A DNA stretch of 64,000 nt from Alicyclobacillus_A sp963788285 (GCA_963788285.1 CAWBGB010000014.1:124001-188000), one strand, 5' to 3'; positions 35,767-48,831 are shown, counted from the first letter of the stretch. A program made the numbers and translations. The notes: a model not told the origin generated them from the letters alone.

Positions 35767-36747
35767 TTACGTTGACTGACGTTCCACAATGTTGTGCAAC
35801 AATGTGACCGAATAATTGTCCACCGGTTCATCCCGTAACAGCTTCGTCAAAAGGCGCATGGATACGGCTCCAAAGTCGTACATCGGTTGTGCGATGACCG
35901 TCATTTCAGGGCGGACCATCGTCGCTAGACGCGTGTTGTCGAACGCGATGACTTTCACGTCACGAGGTACATCCAGTCCCGCATCCTGAGCTGCATGTAT
36001 GGAGGCCAACCCCAACTCATCAGTTGCAGCCACAATTCCGTCAATCACGTTGTTTTCTAAACAAGCCTTGATTTTCGGCAAAGCGGTTTCGTACCGACCG
36101 GATCCGGTTTCAATGCGGATGAATTGTTCAAATCCCGTACACGATGCTAGACCGGTGCCACGGCGATCCGCCAGTACGGACAACCCTTCTTCCGTGGTCA
36201 CGAAAGCAATCCGCTTGCACCCTTTGGAGAGCAAGTACTGACCCGCATCCCGCCCGGCGCGCGCACTGTCGATGTTTACCGAAGGAATGCGGCGTTCCGG
36301 ATCTTCTGTCGCGCAAAGGACTACAGGGATCTGCGCCTGTTCAAACGCGTCTACATGCTCCTTCTGGAGTCTATTGGTCATGTAAATTAGCCCGTCCACC
36401 TGCTTTTCCCACATGGTGCCGACCAGATCTATCTCGCGGGAAAGCTGGGCATCGGAATTCGTCAAAATGATATGGTAATCGTACATGGTTGCGATATCCT
36501 CAATGCCACGCACCACTTCAGCAACAAATGCAGCCGAAACGTCAGGTACAATGACCCCGATGGTTCGCGTCTTCTTACTTGCCAATCCTCGAGCAACTGC
36601 GTTCGGCCTGTATCCTAAACGTTCAATGGCATCCAGCACACGTCGTTTGGTCTCATCTTTCACGACAGCGGTTCCATTCAGAACTCGAGACACGGTGGCC
36701 ATGGACACTTTTGCTTCACGAGCCACATCGTAAATGGTGACTGTCAA
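35767..36747 (-). CDS. ccpA: Catabolite control protein CcpA
   Basis: 326 residues of the LacI family. The helix-turn-helix TIYDVAREAKVSMATVSRVLNG is followed by ERLGYRPNAVARGLASKKTRTIGVIVPD, nearly word for word B. subtilis CcpA, and by a periplasmic-binding-protein-like core. CcpA with HPr(Ser-P) binds cre sites and governs carbon catabolite control. The TTG at 36747 has GAGGGGGTGG upstream. A few extra in-frame codons exist further up. Confidence 0.93.
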   Translation of the reverse strand: MTVTIYDVAREAKVSMATVSRVLNGTAVVKDETKRRVLDAIERLGYRPNAVARGLASKKTRTIGVIVPDVSAAFVAEVVRGIEDIATMYDYHIILTNSDAQLSREIDLVGTMWEKQVDGLIYMTNRLQKEHVDAFEQAQIPVVLCATEDPERRIPSVNIDSARAGRDAGQYLLSKGCKRIAFVTTEEGLSVLADRRGTGLASCTGFEQFIRIETGSGRYETALPKIKACLENNVIDGIVAATDELGLASIHAAQDAGLDVPRDVKVIAFDNTRLATMVRPEMTVIAQPMYDFGAVSMRLLTKLLRDEPVDNYSVTLLHNIVERQST

Positions 36748-36846
36748 GCAAACCACCCCCTCTGTCAATTTTAAACTATCATATCACGATTCACATTGGA
36801 AACGTGTACATGTCCAATAGATGAAGACGGTTTTTGCAAAAAGAAA

Positions 36847-36866
36847 GAGACGGCATTTACCGTCTC
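36847..36866 (-). terminator. Terminator of tRNA-Leu
   Basis: GAGACGG pairs with CCGTCTC over a 6-base loop, with TTTCTTTTT following on the minus strand, directly behind the tRNA. Confidence 0.85.
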
Positions 36867-36868
36867 GG

Positions 36869-36951
36869 TGGTGCGGGTGAAGGGACTCGAACCCCCACGG
36901 TTGCCCGCCAGAACCTAAATCTGGTGCGTCTGCCAATTCCGCCACACCCGC
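36869..36951 (-). tRNA. tRNA-Leu (anticodon TAG)
   Basis: A class II tRNA with acceptor GCGGGTG/CACCCGC, D arm GGCGGAATTGGCAGACGC, anticodon stem CCAGA/TCTGG holding TTTAGGT (anticodon TAG), a short variable arm, GTTCGAGT in the T loop and an encoded CCA. It lies downstream of the 5S terminator and has its own promoter and terminator. Confidence 0.95.
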
Positions 36952-36974
36952 ATGTAACAATTCAAGCACGTATG

Positions 36975-37003
36975 ATTATATCACATCTGGAGTCGCATCG
37001 CCA
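36975..37003 (-). promoter_or_regulatory. Candidate SigA promoter of tRNA-Leu
   Basis: On the minus strand a perfect TATAAT (36980-36975) lies 17 bases after TGGCGA (37003-36998), a poor -35. The region overlaps an inverted repeat, CATCTGG/CCAGATG (36984-37007). Confidence 0.5.
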
Positions 37004-37017
37004 GATGCGGACGATAA

Positions 37018-37041
37018 GAGCCCAGCATTTCTGCTGAGCTC
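37018..37041 (-). terminator. Terminator of the rRNA operon (after 5S)
   Basis: GAGCTCAGCA pairs with TGCTGGGCTC over a GAAA tetraloop, followed by CTTAT, 9 bases beyond 5S. It ends rrn transcription. Confidence 0.75.
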
Positions 37042-37049
37042 TCTCACTT

Positions 37050-37166
37050 GCCTGGCGGCGTCCTACTTTCCCAGGGGCTCCCGCCCCAAGTATCATCGGC
37101 GCTGGAGGTCTTAACGGTCGTGTTCGGGATGGGTACGCGTGTTTCCCCTCCGCTATTACCACCAGA
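37050..37166 (-). rRNA. rrf: 5S ribosomal RNA
   Basis: About 117 nt from TCTGGTGGTAATAGCGG at 37166 to CGCCGCCAGGC near 37050, with the usual CCCATCCCGAACACG internal loop. Ends are estimated by complementarity of the terminal stem (TCTGGTGG/CGCCAGG). Confidence 0.93.
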
Positions 37167-37191
37167 CATTTATTCCTTCAAGGTACCCTCT

Positions 37192-37213
37192 GTACCTTGC
37201 AAACTAAACAGCG
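37192..37213 (-). other. 3' half of the pre-23S processing stem
   Basis: GTACCTTGCAAACTAAACAG on the plus strand is nearly complementary to the element at 40284-40305 (20 of 22 bases). The two would pair in the precursor to bring the 23S ends together for RNase III. Confidence 0.65.
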
Positions 37214-37245
37214 AATCCTCTCCTACAGGTTCCCCTGTGTCTTCA

Positions 37246-40206
<2,961 letters not shown>

Positions 40207-40283
40207 TGTTCATCCACAGTGCCTTGCAACACCACAGATGCAAGTGTTACCCATTTATGTCGGTTAACTCTGTAGGAGTTCTT

Positions 40284-40305
40284 CGCTATTTAGTTTCCAA
40301 GGTAC
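40284..40305 (-). other. 5' half of the pre-23S processing stem
   Basis: CGCTATTTAGTTTCCAAGGT and two following bases, nearly complementary to 37192-37213. It lies between tRNA-Ile and 23S. Confidence 0.65.
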
Positions 40306-40329
40306 ACCCAGAGCATCGCGGCGACACTC

Positions 40330-40406
40330 TGGTGGGCCTAAGAGGACTCGAACCTCTGACCTCACGATTATCAGTCGTGCGCTCTAGCCAGCTGAGCTAT
40401 AGGCCC
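40330..40406 (-). tRNA. tRNA-Ile (anticodon GAT)
   Basis: A 77-nt cloverleaf with acceptor GGGCCTA/TAGGCCC, D arm TAGCTCAGCTGGCTAGAGC, anticodon stem CACGA/TCGTG holding CTGATAA (anticodon GAT), GTTCGAGT and an encoded CCA. It lies in the 16S-23S spacer. No tRNA-Ala accompanies it. Confidence 0.97.
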
Positions 40407-40439
40407 AACACACAGAGAAAACCATTACCCTTTCGGGAT

Positions 40440-40462
40440 GGTTCCCTCAAAACTAAACACGC
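40440..40462 (-). other. 3' half of the pre-16S processing stem
   Basis: GGTTCCCTCAAAACTAAACA and three following bases; complementary at 21 of 23 positions to 42108-42130 on the other side of 16S. Confidence 0.65.
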
Positions 40463-40509
40463 TGACCAGAGAGGGTTTCCCTACAGTTCTCTCTGTAGGC
40501 TTTGCTCCG

Positions 40510-42060
<1,551 letters not shown>

Positions 42061-42402
42061 TTGGTGCTCATTTCGAAAACACTTGCGTGTTTTGAATCAC
42101 TCTCTGCGCGTGTTTAGTTTTCAAGGAACCACTTTGGAGCATCGACAAGGTCATTCGCTCCGAGACAGCTCAACTATCTTACCACATTTCACTCATTCAA
42201 GTAAAGAGGAAATGTTTGGTTTTGCTGTCTGACCGCTTCACTTGGTCTCGAAGCGACGTTGACCAATATATCACGAATCTCTTTTAGAGATCCACCGGAA
42301 ATTATCTCCAGTCTGGTCGGTGTAGACTTCAGAAACGCTGATGTGACACGGTTTGTCGCATCATTTTTCGTCCCGCCGCAGCGGCGGCGACGACGTCGAC
42401 GA
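42061..42402 (-). other. rRNA operon leader
   Basis: Transcribed leader between the promoter and 16S. It contains the 5' half of the 16S processing stem at 42108-42130. Short ORFs here are not credible. A second, weaker promoter may exist near 42180-42210 (TTGAAT with poor spacing to TAAGAT), which I could not confirm. Confidence 0.5.
42108..42130 (-). other. 5' half of the pre-16S processing stem
   Basis: GCGTGTTTAGTTTTCAAGGA and three following bases; pairs with 40440-40462 (21 of 23) to close the 16S precursor loop. Confidence 0.65.
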
Positions 42403-42432
42403 ATATAGCACGTATGGTGAGACACAGTCAAC
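42403..42432 (-). promoter_or_regulatory. rRNA operon promoter
   Basis: On the minus strand TTGACT (42432-42427) and TATATT (42408-42403) are 18 bases apart, about 345 bases upstream of 16S. This is the best SigA match in the interval. Confidence 0.65.
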
Positions 42433-42536
42433 CCCTAGGTCTTTGATATCAAAGCATACGCCCGCCAGCCCTACCTCGTCCACCAATCGACTTCGTTCAG
42501 TTCTCCTCCCATCGATACGCCGCGGCCAATGCAAGA

Positions 42537-43051
42537 TCAGCGAGTGCCTTGCGCAGGTATTGCGACATAAAACAGACGTCTCTCTTCTTCGAGTAAGACT
42601 GACTCCTCACTGGACTCCGTGAGAAATGGATGTCCCTCAACGACATCAAAACTATGTACCTCCTCCCATTCGTTCCCCTTCGCGTCGTGAAAGGTGCGGA
42701 ACTCTACCAAGGTCCCTGCCCCGTTCGAGGATGCCCTCACTCTCGCGTGGAGACGTGCCAGTTGAACGCGCGTCCGCGCTAGAATGGCTACGGTATAGAG
42801 AACCCGTTGCGGGGACAAATATGAGATTCGCAGATGAAATTCATTGGTATTGATCAACCGTTCTCATCCGCATCTCTATGGCTGCCTCTTTCGTGAACGT
42901 GACCGCCATGATGTCTGCTAGTGCAGCTGGTTTCAATGACTGCTGCAATGTGCTGAGTGACTACACCCGTTTTCCCACTGCCCGGGGCTGCAAATACAAC
43001 TTGATGGCCAATTGGAGAAGCGATGATGGTTTGTTGTTCGTCCGTCCACAT
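42537..43051 (-). pseudogene. Remnant of a UvrD/PcrA-like superfamily I helicase
   Basis: Only the two ends of the helicase remain, in several frames. The front half reads WTDEQQTIIASPIGHQVVFA APGSGKT (Q motif and Walker A), then, after a frameshift, IMAVTFTKEAAIEMRMRT (motif Ia), ending in a stop near 42855. The back half reads FHDAKGNEWEEVHSFDVVEG and LLEEERRLFYVAIPAQ (motifs V and VI). A normal protein has roughly 600-750 residues; about 500 between motifs Ia and V are missing. No ribosome site precedes it. It sits between the rRNA promoter and a divergent metallophosphoesterase gene. Confidence 0.8.
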
Positions 43052-43169
43052 AGACGTACCACTGCCGCATCGATTGTCTATGCTCACACCGGGATTGTCG
43101 ATACACCGGGAAACTGGAATCCTGCATCGCTGCAATGCTATTCTCTTTGGAGAAAGGGGATCGACACAC

Positions 43170-43859
43170 ATGGCATTTTACGCACTGGGGGACTTGCATC
43201 TCTCACACGCGGTCGACAAACCCATGGACGTATTCGGCTCTGGTTGGGACCATCACGCGGAAAAAATCGCGGAACGCTGGAATCAAGTGGTGTCCGACGA
43301 TGACGTCGTACTGATTCCTGGCGACATTTCATGGGCAATGACACTTGTAGAGGCGCGTCCAGATCTGGATTACATTGGGCGCTTACGCGGAGAGAAAGTG
43401 ATGATCCGCGGGAATCACGATTATTGGTGGAGCGGTATCAGCAAGGTGAGGAGGGCGCTGTCGAACCGGTGCTATGCTATCCAGAACGATTCCCTTTCCC
43501 TGCATGGATACGCCATTTGCGGCAGTCGTGGCTGGATTTTACCAACGCACCCGAAGTTTACAGCAGATGATGAAGTGATTCACGCACGAGAAGTTGGGCG
43601 TCTGAAGATGTCGCTCGAACGCGCTGCCGCCTATGGCCTTCCCATTGTCGCCATGCTTCACTATCCTCCGTGCGGAATGGAAGGCGAAGACACGCTGTTT
43701 ACGGAAGTTCTGGAAGCGTTTCAGGTTCGCCTTTGTGTTTACGGGCATTTACACGGCGCTGCACACCGATTTGCGTTTGAAGGCGTCAAAAATGGAGTGG
43801 AGTATCGGCTAGTAAGCGCAGATTATGTGAACTTCACACCGGTATTACTGCCGTTGTGA
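43170..43859 (+). CDS. Calcineurin-like metallophosphoesterase
   Basis: 229 residues with all phosphoesterase motifs in order: ALGDLHLS (D-x-H), IPGDISWAM (GD), MIRGNHDYWWSG (GNHD), MLHYPPCG and YGHLHGAAHR (GHxH). It binds two metal ions and hydrolyses a phosphoester in the cytosol; the substrate is unknown. AAAGGGGA lies 9 bases before the ATG at 43170; the longer in-frame start at 43023 enters the helicase remnant. Confidence 0.88.
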   Translation: MAFYALGDLHLSHAVDKPMDVFGSGWDHHAEKIAERWNQVVSDDDVVLIPGDISWAMTLVEARPDLDYIGRLRGEKVMIRGNHDYWWSGISKVRRALSNRCYAIQNDSLSLHGYAICGSRGWILPTHPKFTADDEVIHAREVGRLKMSLERAAAYGLPIVAMLHYPPCGMEGEDTLFTEVLEAFQVRLCVYGHLHGAAHRFAFEGVKNGVEYRLVSADYVNFTPVLLPL

Positions 43860-43877
43860 GGGACTCGCCAATGAAAA

Positions 43878-43896
43878 GGCCCCGCTATGCGAGGCC
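43878..43896 (-). terminator. Terminator of the coiled-coil gene
   Basis: GGCCTCGC pairs with GCGGGGCC (one G-T pair) around a 3-base loop; TTTT follows on the minus strand. It sits between the convergent metallophosphoesterase and coiled-coil genes. Confidence 0.7.
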
Positions 43897-43905
43897 GCTG
43901 CACCT

Positions 43906-44175
43906 TTACTGAGGTTTGTTCCCTTCGTGACTGCTATGAGTCTGAGCTTGATACGAACGGGCATGTCGAGCCAAATCCACGGTTTGGGACAATGCATAAA
44001 CGGCTGTGCCCGCATCCTGTTGAATGCGCTGCAACTGCTCTGCCTGTCGAGAGGAATCGTTACGTACAGACGCCAGTTCAGACTGAACAATGTTCCGCAT
44101 AGATTCCACGGCTCTTGAGGCTTCATCGACAAGTTCGCGCATCGCATCAAACCGCTCTTTCTGCTCATCGTGCAC
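43906..44175 (-). CDS. Small coiled-coil protein, unknown function
   Basis: 89 residues, highly helical with heptad-like spacing (FDAMRELVDEASRAVESMRNIV, SELASVRNDSSRQAEQLQRI) and no membrane segment or cysteine. The tail is Gln/His/Ser-rich. AAGGAGG lies 8 bases before the GTG at 44175. Composition suggests an oligomeric structural or regulatory protein; I do not recognise a family. It is followed by a terminator. Confidence 0.6.
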   Translation of the reverse strand: MHDEQKERFDAMRELVDEASRAVESMRNIVQSELASVRNDSSRQAEQLQRIQQDAGTAVYALSQTVDLARHARSYQAQTHSSHEGNKPQ

Positions 44176-44231
44176 GAGGTCCACCTCCTTCGCAAAGGTG
44201 TCAGATGTACGTTACCCCATCAATTAACGGG

Positions 44232-44975
44232 TTATGCCGACTCCTCGGCTTTTCTCATCAGAAACACACCGTAACCAAGCCATTTGTGGTGGTTCTCGAG
44301 CCACTCCGCGTTTGCGGAGAGAACGTGAAGTAATTCTTTGTTAGCAAACGCGTGCTGGTCGGCCAAATTGACCTCATCTGGGTACTTCTGATCCGTTGCC
44401 ATCATTTGTTCCGGTAAGACGGCTCGCGTGCCCAGGACGCGTAGGTGGACAAACCCTGCCGTGCGGTAGAGGCGTTTCCACTCCGACTGATCCGGAACAA
44501 TTTTCGCACCGTATACCTGCATGGCAGAAGATTTCCACTCAGGTGACACCGGCGCAAGCGCCAGCATCTCTACGTCTACATACAAACCACCCCGCTTTAA
44601 CACGCGATAATACTCCCGCAAGGCTTTGCCCGGTTGTAGAAAAACGTTCACAGATTCCGTCACCACGACGTCAAATTCCTCATCCCCAAATGGTAGAAAT
44701 TCGGCATTTGCCACCACCCACTGCGCCGAAACCCCAAGTTGGGCCGCCCGTTTCTTAGCCTTGGCAATCATCTTGCTCCGTACGTCTACGCCGCACACGG
44801 TGCAACCCGCCTGCTTTTTGATCTCCAACAAGGAGCGACCCGTTCCACACCCGACATCGAGCACAGACATCGAATTTGTCCAGGGAATCTCCTTTATCCA
44901 CATGATGGTACTGTCCAGTCCACCGGGATGGGCAGTGCCGACTCCAAGAATTGCGAGGGCGTCCTGATACTCCAA
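44232..44975 (-). CDS. Class I SAM-dependent methyltransferase
   Basis: 247 residues. SAM motif I is VLDVGCGTGRSLLEIK and the post-motifs VTESVNVFLQPGKALREYYR and VLKRGGLYVDVEMLALAP are those of UbiE/Methyltransf_11 enzymes. The substrate is not predictable; no metabolic neighbour helps. GGAGG lies 9 bases before the TTG at 44975; the ORF continues upstream without a ribosome site. Confidence 0.82.
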   Translation of the reverse strand: MEYQDALAILGVGTAHPGGLDSTIMWIKEIPWTNSMSVLDVGCGTGRSLLEIKKQAGCTVCGVDVRSKMIAKAKKRAAQLGVSAQWVVANAEFLPFGDEEFDVVVTESVNVFLQPGKALREYYRVLKRGGLYVDVEMLALAPVSPEWKSSAMQVYGAKIVPDQSEWKRLYRTAGFVHLRVLGTRAVLPEQMMATDQKYPDEVNLADQHAFANKELLHVLSANAEWLENHHKWLGYGVFLMRKAEESA

Positions 44976-45103
44976 TCCCAATCTCCTCCCTTCGTTCGCC
45001 ACATGGTATGTCACCGTAACTCGCCCTGCATAGGCCGAAGCCTGTAGTTGCAATCCTAAGCAGTTCCCTGTACAGTTCCAACAAGAAAGGGGCTCGAGAT
45101 TCA

Positions 45104-45454
45104 GTGGATGTTGCAATCCGTAAAGTATATATCCTCGATGTGGAAGCACCAGGAGATTTCTTATTTACCCCCGCCGCTATTGTGATATTGCTTGAAAACG
45201 GACATTTTACCATTTACAGTATAAAATCAGCGCACAACCTATATCGATCCGCCATTTCCAGGCATCCGTGGGACGCTCTCGAGGCTGGTGTCACATTTCA
45301 AGGCGCGGGATTTCGATTGGACGACGTAACAAGTGATATAAAAAAACAGGGATGGACGCACGCGTCGTCCATCCCAGACATACTTCGTTACTTCTATGAA
45401 ACCAAGTCGAAATACTTTTTCTTCCTGGCTTCTTACGTTAACTCATACAATTAG
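45104..45454 (+). CDS. Hypothetical protein (116 aa)
   Basis: Reads MDVAIRKVYILDVEAPGDFL, then AIVILLENGHFTIYSIKSAH and a C-terminal YFYETKSKYFFFLASYV stretch. It is not clearly a membrane protein. AAAGGGG lies about 12 bases before the GTG, an acceptable site. Codon use looks like protein-coding and no better ORF lies on the other strand. It ends exactly where the convergent rhodanese gene ends. No family recognised. Confidence 0.45.
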   Translation: MDVAIRKVYILDVEAPGDFLFTPAAIVILLENGHFTIYSIKSAHNLYRSAISRHPWDALEAGVTFQGAGFRLDDVTSDIKKQGWTHASSIPDILRYFYETKSKYFFFLASYVNSYN

Positions 45455-45787
45455 TTAGGACTCCGTCTCCAGGTCTCCATCCCAGGCCAACATGCCGCCA
45501 TCGAAGTTCGCGACGTGTTCAAACCCGTTTTCCTTCAGATAAGACGCCACCTTTTGCGATCGACCGCCACTTCTGCAAACGAAAACGTATCGCTCGGATG
45601 GGTCCAACTCGTTGACCCATTCCAGCAATTCTTGCATGGGTCGCAAGGGGACAGACGGAATGTGGCCCGCAGCGTATTCCTCTTCCGTCCGCACATCAAT
45701 GACCTTGGCAGACTGATTCTTCAAAATTTCTTTCAACTCTTCCTTAGAGTACTGAAGTACTCCGCCCTTCTCGTATGCCAAATTCAT
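45455..45787 (-). CDS. Rhodanese-like sulfurtransferase domain protein
   Basis: 110 residues, a single rhodanese domain: VIDVRTEEEYAAGHIPSVPL, then the active loop FVCRSGGRSQKVASYL with the catalytic Cys, and GGMLAWDGD at the end. It transfers sulfur in the cytosol as a persulfide carrier; the partner is unknown. The ATG at 45787 has GAGGTG nearly adjacent; TTG three codons on (45781) has better spacing. Convergent with the ORF at 45104. Confidence 0.85.
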   Translation of the reverse strand: MNLAYEKGGVLQYSKEELKEILKNQSAKVIDVRTEEEYAAGHIPSVPLRPMQELLEWVNELDPSERYVFVCRSGGRSQKVASYLKENGFEHVANFDGGMLAWDGDLETES

Positions 45788-45820
45788 CACCTCATTGTCA
45801 CATCGCCGAGCATGTACCAA

Positions 45821-46164
45821 AGTTACCCGCCTGGCAGATATAAAACTACATGTAATAGTGACACGTGAGGGCTAGCAAGTCAATGAACCAAACGGCGCTC
45901 CACAAATCGAGACGTGTAGCACTCATCGGGCAAGCGAATGACGATGACGCTGACCGTATTTGCGTATGTAGGCGGAGTATTACACGCTCGTTTTCAAACC
46001 GCTGAGGAGACAGCGATGGTCTATCGTCGAAGCGAGAGGCAGTCCTCGAAGTAGGGATTGCACATCGCTCGCGTACAAAGGCGTGAACGCATGTGGGGCC
46101 GGGTCAGGATGTGAATGGATGTAGACCCGGCATGCCGCGCTGTGGAGGAACGACGAAAACGGTG
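45821..46164. other. Gene-free interval
   Basis: About 340 bases between the rhodanese and HtrA-like genes. Only interrupted frames are seen. GCCGGGTC/GACCCGGC near 46099-46132 could form a hairpin with a long loop after the HtrA-like stop. Nothing else recognised. Confidence 0.4.
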
Positions 46165-46869
46165 CTACAACAGACGCTTGATGACTTCCCGTAAGATGTC
46201 TGCTGAAATGGCGAAGCCAATGCCTTGTGAGCTCTGACTGACCGCCGTGTTCATGCCAATCACTTGACCGCGCAAGTTAATTAGGGGTCCACCGCTGTTT
46301 CCGCGGTTAATGGCTGCGTCCGTTTGGAGCAGATTCGGATAGTCCCTATCCCCAATCTGCAGCGGCCGCTCCGTGGCGCTGATGATACCAACCGTGACCG
46401 AGTGGTCCAGTCCCAGCGGAGAACCAATGGCCAGCACCCATTCACCCACTTGAGCATCCTTCGACCTTCCCACCTTCAAGGCCGTGTCCGGGATGGGGAT
46501 AGGAGCTTTCAGAATGGCAATATCGTGCTTGTAATCTGAACCAACAATGGAGGCTCGGAAGGGGTTCTTTTTACCATAGGCGCGAACCAGGATTTGCGAC
46601 GCGCCGTGCACCACGTGTTCATTGGTGAGAATGTATCCCCTTGGATCGAATACAAATCCAGTACCGATATTGACCGTTCTGTTCTGAGTATCATCCCGTC
46701 GGTCCCAAGGCATGCCAAAGGAAAATCCTCGTTGTGGGTTGGGCTGGTGTACAACTTCGATACCGACAACTGCCTTCTTGTATTTATCGACGATACTCAC
46801 AAAATCCGGCAGCGAAATCCCCGTACCCCGCGTTCCACGTCTTGCCTTGCGTTTTACACGTTGCACCAT
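46165..46869 (-). CDS. Single-domain HtrA-like (S1C) serine protease
   Basis: 234 residues of the DegP/HtrA trypsin fold. The triad lies in ILTNEHVVHGA (His), YKHDIAILKA (Asp) and TDAAINRGNSGGPLIN (Ser), so it should be active. Typical HtrA proteins carry an N-terminal membrane anchor or signal and one or two C-terminal PDZ domains. Here the head is short and basic (MVQRVKRKARRGTRG) and the protein ends at IKRLL right after the protease fold, with no PDZ. The ATG at 46869 follows GAGGTG by 9 bases. By sequence it would be cytosolic. Confidence 0.85.
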   Translation of the reverse strand: MVQRVKRKARRGTRGTGISLPDFVSIVDKYKKAVVGIEVVHQPNPQRGFSFGMPWDRRDDTQNRTVNIGTGFVFDPRGYILTNEHVVHGASQILVRAYGKKNPFRASIVGSDYKHDIAILKAPIPIPDTALKVGRSKDAQVGEWVLAIGSPLGLDHSVTVGIISATERPLQIGDRDYPNLLQTDAAINRGNSGGPLINLRGQVIGMNTAVSQSSQGIGFAISADILREVIKRLL

Positions 46870-47117
46870 GTCGGCCGTCACCTCGCAGGTATAGAGGACT
46901 GGGATGCGTTGCCCTAGATCTTATTCTCGGTTCTCCAGAACAGTGAAGTTTCCGGCTGCTGATCCACGATGGCCTAGAGATGGCTACGTAAGAGGTGGCC
47001 GATGGGATGGACTTTTTAGCGGATACGGACAATAAAAATGTCCCCGCATGCAGCAGCATGACCTGGGACAATTGAGAATGCACTTGAAACTGACATACAA
47101 CGAATAACCGAGACAGA

Positions 47118-47432
47118 CTAGTTTTCCACGTTTTCCATCACTGGTTCTTTGGAGCTCGTACGGGCATCCATCATCACAGCTGCGTATGTACCGGGAAGAG
47201 GTGGTTTCGTCATGAACGAGGTACCTTGCTCGAGTTTCACGTACAACCCCCGAGCATCTCTCGCTGAAATCAAGGCGTTGTTCCGCAATGCGAATGGCAC
47301 GTCAGTGCATAGCCCACAGCAGTCCACGCAGTCTTCGACTTCCATGTCGATGCCAGGATACTCTTCCTGCAGCAACTCGTATACAGACTGTGAGTATTTC
47401 TGCAAGTTTTTCTTACACCACTTCAAACTCAT
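47118..47432 (-). CDS. DUF1450 (YuzB-like) protein
   Basis: 104 residues. VEDCVDCCGLCTDVPFALRNNALISA corresponds to the CxxYCGxC-type cysteine cluster of DUF1450/YuzB proteins, followed by a C-terminal tail longer than usual (EPVMENVEN). The function is unknown; a thioredoxin-like fold is expected. The start at 47432 (MSLKWCKKNLQKYS) is the best of several; ribosome sites are weak. Confidence 0.75.
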   Translation of the reverse strand: MSLKWCKKNLQKYSQSVYELLQEEYPGIDMEVEDCVDCCGLCTDVPFALRNNALISARDARGLYVKLEQGTSFMTKPPLPGTYAAVMMDARTSSKEPVMENVEN

Positions 47433-47482
47433 CGACGCTGCCAAGGTCCCAGCCCCTCTTCATCCTGTCGTTCACGTCTCTA

Positions 47483-47722
47483 TCATACCTGAACATGCAC
47501 CAGGAAGTAAGAGGCAGTTCCACACCCCGGACAATTCGCTACGTGTGTACATGTATTCACATGGATACACCCCAGTTGGTCCGGTACTGTTTCAAATGGC
47601 TCGTATGGACTGTAGGGCCCGAACAATTCCCCAATTGAGAGACAGTCAGTCACCGCATGTTGACAGTTCGGGCAGTTTGCTGTCAACTGCACAAGTCCAT
47701 TGCACACTGGACATCCTGCCAT
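47483..47722 (-). CDS. Small zinc-ribbon protein (79 aa)
   Basis: Four CxxC/CxxCH-type knuckles, CPVCNGL and CPNCQHAV near the start and CPGCGTA near the end, imply zinc binding. The middle (SIGELFGPYSPYEPFETVPD) is unusual and acidic. GGGGAG lies about 11 bases before the ATG at 47722. It follows the DUF1450 region on the same strand. No family recognised; likely a small cytosolic zinc protein. Confidence 0.6.
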   Translation of the reverse strand: MAGCPVCNGLVQLTANCPNCQHAVTDCLSIGELFGPYSPYEPFETVPDQLGCIHVNTCTHVANCPGCGTASYFLVHVQV

Positions 47723-48021
47723 CAACACGGACTCCCCTGTCCAGAATAACGTATGCCGTAATTCCCCTTCCGCGTTCGGAACACTTGAACATTGACATTC
47801 TGAAATCCGCGCAGTACATAATCGTCCCGGACGCACATGGCCACGTACGATGCCACAGATTTTGAGTCGTACAACCTCGCTTCATAAACCCACGACATCT
47901 ACTCTCCCCCTTTTCAGGGGTATTTTATCCAGAGTCGACTATCTACATCCCCTCGATGCGTGGGAGCGCGAAATGAACGACAACATTGAAAAACTGAGAC
48001 CCATTCACTCATCTGATCACG

Positions 48022-48831
48022 TTAAGCCAGTGCCAATTCAATCTCGTATCCCGCATGCTTTTTGATGTTCAGAACACCTGTGTCGAGCATCAAGTACTGT
48101 CCCTTAATGCCATGTAAAATCCCGTGCACCAGGGGGTGTTTGTCTAGGGATATGGATGTGAGGTTCACTTCAAATCCAGCGGTCCGAGGATAACGGAACT
48201 GATGAACCTGCTGTTCTTCGTGCAGCACGTACTTTGCGTAGTGTTCCGGCAAGCGTTCCACCACCTCCCGCTTGACAGACAGCAAATCCACCTCGCCTTC
48301 TCCGGTGTCCCGAAGCATCTTTCGCCAATCCGTCTTGTCCGGCAACGCCTTGGCAATCTCCATTTCTAATTCGCCAGCCAACTTTCGAGTTGGTACCTCG
48401 GCGAACAAGATGGCGCGTGACGCCCCTTGGTCAACCCAACGAGTCAATTGTCGCCCCTTCCGCGTCAAACCCACCTTTACGGAACTCGAATACGCAAGAT
48501 AGACGTAATGTGGAATCATGCAGTGGGTTTGTCCGAATTGTTCATCGCGGCACGTCCCTTTGTGAAAATGGCACTCATGCGGCTTCACGATGCAGAGATC
48601 ACATTCCGCAAGTGTGGTGACACAAGGGAAACAGTATCCGTTTTGGTAAAGTTTTCTCACGGACCGACCGCAGTGTATGCACTTTTTCTTGCCTGTCGCG
48701 CGAATGTCAACAGTCCTTCCTATCCAGCCAGACATCGACAGAGCACCGTCGTGCGTCGTGAACACGTACTCCACGGTGTCTGCAGGCTTGTGTTGCAATT
48801 CGCGTAGAAACCCCTTGATCTGGATGGTCAT
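48022..48831 (-). CDS. DUF2797 family protein
   Basis: 269 residues. Cysteine pairs CIHCGRSV, GYCFPC, CDLCIVKPHECHFHKGTC precede the family signature YVYLAYSSSVKVGLTRKGRQLTRWVDQGA, as in DUF2797 proteins, which are GIY-YIG-like in part. The role is unknown; nucleic-acid binding is plausible. The start at 48831 has GAGAGGG about 6 bases upstream; the longer ORF would overlap the divergent prsW promoter. Confidence 0.82.
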   Translation of the reverse strand: MTIQIKGFLRELQHKPADTVEYVFTTHDGALSMSGWIGRTVDIRATGKKKCIHCGRSVRKLYQNGYCFPCVTTLAECDLCIVKPHECHFHKGTCRDEQFGQTHCMIPHYVYLAYSSSVKVGLTRKGRQLTRWVDQGASRAILFAEVPTRKLAGELEMEIAKALPDKTDWRKMLRDTGEGEVDLLSVKREVVERLPEHYAKYVLHEEQQVHQFRYPRTAGFEVNLTSISLDKHPLVHGILHGIKGQYLMLDTGVLNIKKHAGYEIELALA

